DNA of 64,000 nt from Metridium senile (lineage: Eukaryota > Cnidaria > Anthozoa > Actiniaria > Metridiidae): NCBI GenBank assembly GCA_949775045.1, contig OX459103.1, positions 9,296,842 to 9,360,841 on the forward strand, written 5' to 3'. Numbering within the stretch: the first letter of the stretch is position 1; each line of letters begins with the position of its first letter. The notes beneath the pieces were generated by a model that worked only from the letters and a program-made list of their open reading frames with translations, was not told where the DNA came from and made no database searches. Positions 58,001 to 64,000 of the stretch are shown here, piece after piece. A program made the translations under genes and the position numbers.

Positions 58001-59148
58001 TAGTTTCTAATATAATTTACTAGATTTTACTAAATTTAGATATTGAGATTTTCGGCAATAAAAAATCGTTGAGTACCAATGCCAGAATTCGGACTTAGAA
58101 CCTCTCCATTGCTGTATCCGCTCTTTAAGCTGGCTGACCACCATACAAAAACTAGATAACTGCGCATGATTTCGCGCTCATACGACATCGCGTCACGGTA
58201 GAGATACAGGGAATCCAAACATTCATTTTTGTGCCATATATGTTTTAAATTTTTATCATGATTTAGATATGCTGTCATTTGAAAGTGATCTGTTTCACCT
58301 TGATATGTGAATTTATAAAAAAAAGGAATTTCAAAGCTGGCCGAACTAGCAATTCTTTTATAAACTTCACTTTCACGAAAAACTGCAAAATAGGACTCCA
58401 AAAACTTATCCACTAAACAATTGCACCACATTTTTGAAATTAATCAAAAACATAAGCATCATATATACATTTTCCCTACTTTTAGAAACCTAGATTATCA
58501 TAAATAGCTTCGTGTCTTCGAAAACAATCAGAGTATGCATTAAGTCGGATAATGGCCTCGCTCTTAGGATCATTGAAAATAATGACCTCGCACTACGCGC
58601 TCAGTCATTATTTGCAATAATACACAGAGCGTGATTATAATCCTATACACTAGACGCTCTAAGAGCGTTTACTCGGGCTACTGAACAGAAGGGATTCTGA
58701 GGGATTGAAATTCATGATGTATCATAGATCATACACACATAATTATATACATAGACACTAGCTGAAGCAAATTCAGTTAGTCATGAGCAAACTGATAACG
58801 CTCTAATACAGGCATATTATACGTATAGAAACCTATAATCTATCCTGAGACACAAATAGGACAAATGTTATTATCAAAGGAGACGACAGAGCCATAGTTG
58901 TGTTTTATTTTAGACATTTTAGCCCGCTTGGTGTTTTGATCCATTGGTTGGTATTTCAAAACAGCATTAAAAGTGTTTCATGTTTTCATATTACACAAAG
59001 CTATCCTGAGACACTAATAGGAAAAAACATGTGAAGAAGAACTAAATTGGTTGATTAATGTTAACAAAATGTTTAAAATGTGCACAAAAATAAACAAATA
59101 ATCACTTGTGACTGTTATTTTAATTAGAAATTATAAACTTATTTGCAA

Positions 59149-59236
<88 letters not shown>

Positions 59237-61327
59237 CGTTTTCAATATTGTTAGTATTTTTATGCATTTTATATTTCAATATATATTTTTTGAATGTTTT
59301 GATTAGCAATATTTTTGACAAATAAATAAACTAAGCTAACGCAAGGTGTTGCGTGACAATGAATGACCTCTGAATTAGCATGCGTAATCATTCTCTTACC
59401 CAGACCCTTCTCAGCTTCACTGATCAAAGGCTCTGGTCGGCCTTAAATCAAGCGTCAATATGATTGTGAAATAATAACATGCGCAATCAGCGATAATTAT
59501 ACACACCTTCTACGCAACGATTTTGTTTTGATGTTGCTAGAGACAACTGTCTAATAGAAATGTACCTTTGATCGCATTTACTCGGTTTCAGACTAGATTT
59601 ACCGATGAGGCCGTACATTCGAAAAAAAAAATAATAATTTGGGAAATTTGTAAAATCTCAGTCTAGTTTTTAAAAGAGTTCTGATCGAGAGCTGAGACAT
59701 TCCAACGGCTATTTGCGAAATACTGGCTGGCGAGTAATTAGCAGCAGACAACTGATAACCGTTGGGTTCGTGGGAATGTCTGAGAACAGAAAGACTGTTA
59801 GCAGATATTATACAAACTCTCCAATTTCTTTACTTTCTTCGAGCACTTGACATAACTATAACCATAGCCACAATTTGTTTTTCTTTAGGATCGAATTTTA
59901 CGTTTAGTTTGGGTTAACGCATCAGCGACAATTAACTTGAAATTTGTCATTTTGTTACCGGAAGTTAGAAAATTTTGAGCATGCGCATATCTGACGACCC
60001 AGATTCTGGGTCTTCCGGTTTGTGTCCGACCAGAGCCTTTGATCAGTGAAGCTGAGAAGGGTCTGGGTAAGAGAATGCATGCGTAATTAGATTTCAACAT
60101 AGTCGTATTTTGTACGAATTAAACGCTAGAAATAAATGAAGACATGTGTAGAATTAAAATAAAGCGTCCGAATCATAAAATATAGCAGAATATGATTAAG
60201 AATACATATCCAACAACAGAGGTTAACAGAGTAACAATAATCGGCAATTTTCATTTGTACTAAACATGTACTTTATGTCATTTGTACATTTGTACTAATT
60301 ATGTCAATGTATAGCTCAGCTTTGCATTATGTCCAGCAAATATCCGATGTCATTTTGTTATGACACGAAGATGTCGAAGGGCTAAAGCTCGAAACGTCAG
60401 TAAAGTTAAGGCAACATTTTTTTACGATGTTACAAATTTCATTATATTACCTATCAATATATCATTGTTATTACTTTTATTGTCACTTTTTCAGTAAGTC
60501 ACTGCAGGATAGAGCAGATTTCATATGACTATGAAAAACTCACGTCACGAACGCAGTCAAGGCACGGCAAGACACGTTAAAAAAATTCGAAACATCACGG
60601 TTGCAGCCTATGACACTGAAAATTTCACACTCATACGAAATCTGTTCTAACATATCTACCTACTTTATGAACTTATTTATTATGTTGATCTCAGCTTCCG
60701 TTTTTGTTACTGCAAATAGTGCCAAATACATTTTTTTGACATTCAAAAACCTTTCTAACGAAGCAGCAAATCATATGCAATTGCCCAGCAAGCCTCGCTC
60801 TGACTCAAGGTACTTTTGTGTTATTAAGTAAAAGTGTATTCGGCTTGCCGGTCATTTGTCGGTATAATTAGCTGCTTCATGAGAAAGGTAAAAACAGTCT
60901 CTTTTTTGTTCTTAAGAAAATTATTATTTGTCAATAATCCAGGAAAGTTGCAGGACCAGATATTGATGGTTACTGGCACCACATCGCTATCACCTGGGAG
61001 AACACCGCTGGTCAGTGGATTCTATATATCGATGGAACCAACAAAGACGGAGGTAACCTATCTGCTGGTCGAACTATTGGAAAAGGGATGCTCATCATTG
61101 GTCAGGATCAAGATGTATACAAAGGGGGTTTTGAATCTGAACAAGCATTTCAGGGAAAACTGACTGGTTTGAACGTGTGGGACAAGGTCCTGTCTGCTGG
61201 TGAGGTCAGCGGTTTGAATTCGAGCAAGTGCTCTTCTGCGCAAGGAAATATCGTAAAATGGAATGATCTTTTCAAAAAGGAACGGTTTGGACAAGTGAAA
61301 GTCGCTTGTGAATCATTTTGTAATTGA
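55051..61327 (+). CDS. Secreted PAN/apple + pentraxin-domain protein, right paralogue
   Basis: Exons 55051-55456, 57372-57606 and 60943-61327, with the same coding lengths (406, 235, 385) and phases as the left gene, giving 341 residues. The start is fixed by homology; upstream codons in frame are not conserved. Same order: signal peptide, PAN-like module (Cys 23, 51, 55, 62, 74), Cys-rich linker, pentraxin domain (HIAITWEN, IGQDQDVYKGGF, LNVWDKVLSAGEV). Ca2+-ligand positions Asp269-Gln270-Asp271 and Gln281 are kept and the pentraxin disulfide cysteines are again missing. The 58-60 glycosylation site is lost (NVE). The greatest divergence is at the end of exon 2 (residues about 197-214), probably a surface loop or strand in the fold. 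The last 140 bases of exon 3 differ from the left copy at about one position. Introns are 1.9 and 3.3 kb against 0.8 and 0.6 kb in the left gene. Confidence 0.9.
55873..57190. repeat. 1.3 kb polypurine satellite in intron 1
   Basis: Almost pure A/G on the plus strand. The variable unit is about 30-50 bp, built from GGGAGAAGGTAAGGAGGGAA and AGGACAAG (with C only in ACAAG). Higher-order copies exist, e.g. 56335-56470 against 56765-56900. Long Pro/Ser/Phe/Leu open frames on the minus strand (up to 439 codons) are artefacts of this composition: no start context, splice or homologous copy in the left gene. Confidence 0.95.
57607..58044. other. Start of intron 2, right gene
   Basis: 57740-57860 matches left intron 2 at 48010-48150 (TTTCTTGCGTGGTCATG / CATAGTGGTTGTG, CACCATTATCA, CTTCTGCAGC). 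An ATCATCATT-type low-complexity part lies before it. Confidence 0.5.
58045..58135 (-). mobile_element. SINE-like family B, third copy, minus strand
   Basis: The minus strand reads CAGCTTAAAGAGCGGATACA, GCAATGGAGAGGTTC, GAATTCTGGCATTGGTACTC and CGATTTTTTATTGCCG. The internal B-box is mutated. Confidence 0.65.
58649..58742 (-). mobile_element. Repeat copy lacking the 22113-22264 palindrome
   Basis: Its inverse aligns with 22086-22112 plus 22265-22323, skipping the palindrome: ATGATCTATGATACATC, ATGAATTTCAATCCC, TCAGAATCCCTTCTGTTCAG, TAGCCCGAGTAAACGCTC and GAGCGTCTAGT. 59030-59105 is the inverse of 21845-21925 from the same element. Confidence 0.75.
59149..59234. repeat. (ATA/TAA)n microsatellite
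   Basis: About 28 perfect AAT trinucleotides inside intron 2 of the right gene. Confidence 0.95.
59372..60090. mobile_element. Inverted-repeat DNA element in intron 2
   Basis: CTCTTACCCAGACCCTTCTC, AGCTTCACTGATCAAAGGCT and CTGGTCGG at the left are exactly inverted at 60029-60080. About 720 bp. The interior shows no transposase. The short minus-strand frame at 59885-60100 runs through the right arm and is not a gene. Confidence 0.85.
60364..60445 (+). mobile_element. Repeat with hammerhead-like motif, plus strand
   Basis: GATGTCGAAGGGCTAAAGCT, CGAAACGTCAGTAAAG and TTACGATGTTACAAATTTC: inverse counterpart of 2223-2368. Confidence 0.5.
60505..60645. mobile_element. MITE, TIR family TAGAGCGG, diverged copy
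   Basis: Left end ATAGAGCAGATTTCATATGA and right end TCATACGAAATCTGTTCTA are inverted and related to the ends of 33787-33921. Confidence 0.6.
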
Positions 61328-62339
61328 GAATCATAACAGTACACGTAGTCCATATGAAGTAGTAATTCAACGTTATCTTGTGGATCGTTCTTTTATTGAA
61401 AGAGTACATGTAGTCCATATACATGTAGTAGTAACGTTTTCATTACCAGAAATCTAGGACATTTTACGTCCGCGATATTATGACCAGCGGTCTACTGGCA
61501 GTCCAGAATTATCCTCGAATTTCTATCGTAATAAATCAATTTATCAAAACCAAACTACTATAAGTTTGTTTAGAAGTACCAAGCGCTTCTGGTGCAGTTG
61601 ATATATTTAAAATTGAAGCGCCCGCTTACGCTCAGCATAGAATAATTCGAACGAATTAGGTCACTTAGAAAATTTCAAAAGGACACAGGAAGCCCATTCT
61701 ATGAACTTTGAATTTTGAATTTCCCGCTTAAGAAGCCTTCGGATTCTTTAAACAGCGGTATAACACGTAAAATCACCAGGCTACTAAGCTGTAAACATTG
61801 CAATCGACTCGACGATCGAAACAAGCTTCTTTGCAGGATTTATAGGTCATTTTTTATGATATTTTGGTGTAAAATGGAAATTTTTAAAACTAAAAAATCA
61901 TCACTTTTTACCGTTAATCTGCGTCATTGATGTATTACTTGGAAAAATTTCTAAAACAGTATTAAAAAGCCCGTAATCTCAGGAGCATTTTAAGAAGGCG
62001 GCAAGGATGGATCCATGTAAACTATTGATGGCAGACGATACTGAACACAAGGTAAATTACACATTTTTCGCTGAAATACAGACTAAAGTAAAGCAATTAT
62101 TTCTCGATAATGTTATTCCTTCGTGCTGCATATTGAGAAAATTAAATCAAACGTAACTTGCATAAATGAATAGAACTTATACTCGAGTTAAAAGTTAGGA
62201 GGCGGCACCGATAGTACAATGATATTTAGCAAATATATTAGACATTTTCTTTCTGAGCCCATACATTTATCAGTAATTCTGAGCGGCCATTTTTAAATGC
62301 CACAAATCGAACTTTAGCATGCGGTGACGTCACATGTCT
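61328..62339. other. 3' flank of right gene, no exon
   Basis: Begins with two diverged units of the later minisatellite (GTACATGTAGTCCATATAC), then a stretch with no match in the left copy. A poly(A)-like AATAAA is near 61531. No gene recognised. Confidence 0.4.
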
Positions 62340-63200
62340 TCGATTTCTGGTAATGCTTGTATGCCAATCGTTTTGTAATTAATAGAGTACATGTAGTATA
62401 TATGTAGTACTAAGTTAACTTTTTCTTGTATGCCAATCGTTTTGTAATTAATAGAGTACATGTAGTCCATATGTAGTACTAAGTTAACGTTTTCTTGTAT
62501 GCTAATCGTTTTGTAATTAATAGAGTACATGTAGTATATATGTAGTACTAAGTTAACTTTTTCTTGTATGCCAATCGTTTTGTTATTAATAGAGTACATG
62601 TAGTCCATATGTAGTACTAAGTGAACGTTTTCTTGTATGTCAATCATTTTGTCATTAATAGTAGAGTACATGTTGTCCACATGTAGTACTAAGTTGACGT
62701 TTCCTTGTATGTCAATCGTTTCGTAATTAATAGAGTACATGTAGTCCATATGTAGTACTAAGTTAACGTTGTCTGGTATGTCAATCGTTTTGTTATTAAT
62801 AGAGTACATGTAGTCCATATATGTAGTACTAAGTTAACGTTTTCTTGTATGTCAATCGTTTTGTTATTAATAGAGTACATGTAGTCCATATGTAGTACTA
62901 AGTTAACGTTTTGTTGTATGTCAATTGTTTTGTTATTAATAGAGTACATGTAGTCCATATGTAGTACTAAGTTAACGTTTTGTTGTATGTCAATTGTTTT
63001 GTTATTAATAGAGTACATGTAGTCCATATGTAGTACTAAGTTAACGTTTTCTTGTATGTCAATCGTTTTGTTATTAATAGTACATGTAGTCCATATGTAG
63101 TACTAAGTTTACGATTTGTTGTATGTCAATCATTTTGTAATTAATAGCTTATAGAGAACATGTAGTCCATATGTATAACAGTAAGTCAACCTTTTTCTTG
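62340..63200. repeat. Minisatellite, about 70 bp unit, about 12 copies
   Basis: The unit is TTTTCTTGTATGTCAATCG, TTTTGTTATTAATAGAGTAC, ATGTAGTCCATATGTAGTAC and TAAGTTAACG. Single diverged units lie in the 3' flank of both pentraxin genes (49255-49345 and 61335-61435). The minus-strand open frames across it are not genes. Confidence 0.95.
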
Positions 63201-64000
63201 TAAATCGTTTCTAAGTAAATCTCTGTAACCGAGCCTGCATGACAAACAACTTGTTAGCCAACAACTTGTTAGCATTGAGCCTATGCATATCTGCAATGGG
63301 GTGATTTTCAAAAAGTAAACAAGTTTTAACCCAAAGCTCCAATAACTTTTGCATACGGAGGTAATTTTGTAGAATTAAACTTCAGAATTCACAAGCGATA
63401 AACAAGTCAATAATTTTAGAACTGACAGATTTAAGATGCAATAGAAAGTTTAGCGAACTTCTTTCGAACAAAAAAAAAAATGCAAATTCCGTTTTATTCA
63501 TTCAAGAATATTGTATTTGTTTTCACCTGTAATTATTATTTCGAGGTCGGCATCGATACGTCGTGCAATTTCACTTTTTTTTTTTCTTGTATAACGTGTA
63601 TTAAAAGATGAAGTACAAGCCCCGACTGGCCAGGACATGAAGTGAATAATGTCATGATATTGTGATGAAAATGTTCGCTTCCACAACGTCCCTCGAAGGA
63701 ACGACTAATAGAAAGATTTCGCAAATTAAGACTACGTGGTTTATCCACACTGATTTTATGCGGTTTTTGATATATTACAAAATTATAGAAAGCTCCCTAT
63801 CCCGGTCAGGCTAGCATTAACGCACTAATTTTTCCACCTTTGGGTGACGCTAACAAGTTGTGCATGCGCTGATTGGCTAGTTCCCTATGAAGGATTTACT
63901 TAGTTTGTAATTATGTAGAGACTCAACTTTTTTTTTTTTTATGTTGGTATACTAGCCTTTTATTCATAGACATACGATTTTGTTGCAAAGGCAACATTTT
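63201..64000. other. 3' flank, dispersed repeat, end of window
   Basis: 63590-63780 is the second copy of the 35500-35850 repeat. 63940-64000 resumes collinearity with the left duplication copy. No exon seen. Confidence 0.45.

Larger units (their letters stand above)
50460..64000 (+). repeat. Segmental duplication, right copy
   Basis: Collinear with 40760-49470 but longer because of inserted satellites and elements. It continues to the end of the window: GGTATACTAGCCTTTTATTC and ATAGACATACGATTTTGTTG at 63944-63985 match the left 3' flank at 49394-49435. Confidence 0.85.

Noticed and set aside
59885..60100. 71-codon minus-strand frame
   Set aside because: Overlaps the right arm of the inverted-repeat element at 59372-60090; no support as a gene.
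62330..63027. Minus-strand frames of MDYMYSINNKTIDIQ-type repeats
   Set aside because: Translation of the 70 bp minisatellite. Unit-length variation shifts the frame and there is no start, splice or signal evidence.

Overview
The window looks like AT-rich nuclear DNA from an invertebrate animal, most likely an anthozoan cnidarian (sea anemone, stony coral or octocoral). The evidence is: spliced genes with GT-AG introns; secreted PAN/apple + pentraxin proteins of a type common in cnidarians; small secreted Cys-containing peptide exons with dibasic processing sites; tRNA-derived SINEs; many foldback MITEs; and a KDZ-type DNA transposon with introns. No prokaryotic feature is seen. The species cannot be named from the sequence alone.

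Layout. 1-24.7 kb is gene-poor. It holds two small secreted-peptide loci, a first exon at 3625-3813 and a two-exon model at 15729-16503, among minisatellites (4.2-5.4 kb), TTC arrays (7.3-7.6 and 9.6-10.3 kb), SINEs and hairpin elements. 24.7-33.4 kb is one apparently complete transposon of about 8.7 kb. It has long terminal inverted repeats, a 7-8 bp target duplication, subterminal tandem arrays full of CGTACG palindromes, and a five-exon minus-strand gene encoding the C-terminal part of a Kyakuja-Dileera-Zisupton (KDZ) transposase. 33.4-40.7 kb is a graveyard of inverted-repeat elements with no supportable gene.

40.7-64.0 kb is a tandem segmental duplication. The left copy (about 40.8-49.5 kb) and right copy (about 50.5-64.0 kb) each carry one three-exon gene for a 341-residue secreted protein: signal peptide, PAN/apple-like Cys module, short Cys-rich linker and pentraxin/LamG domain. 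Exon lengths are identical (406, 235 and 385 coding bases) and splice phases match. The right copy has been enlarged by a 1.3 kb polypurine satellite in intron 1, MITE, SINE and microsatellite insertions in intron 2, and a minisatellite of about 70 bp period in the 3' flank. The paralogues are probably secreted, Ca2+-dependent recognition proteins (inference). Both lack the two cysteines that form the usual pentraxin disulfide.

All coordinates were read by eye. Gene models rest on open frames, splice-site quality, phase agreement and paralogue comparison. Repeat boundaries are approximate to a few bases, or tens of bases for diffuse repeats.
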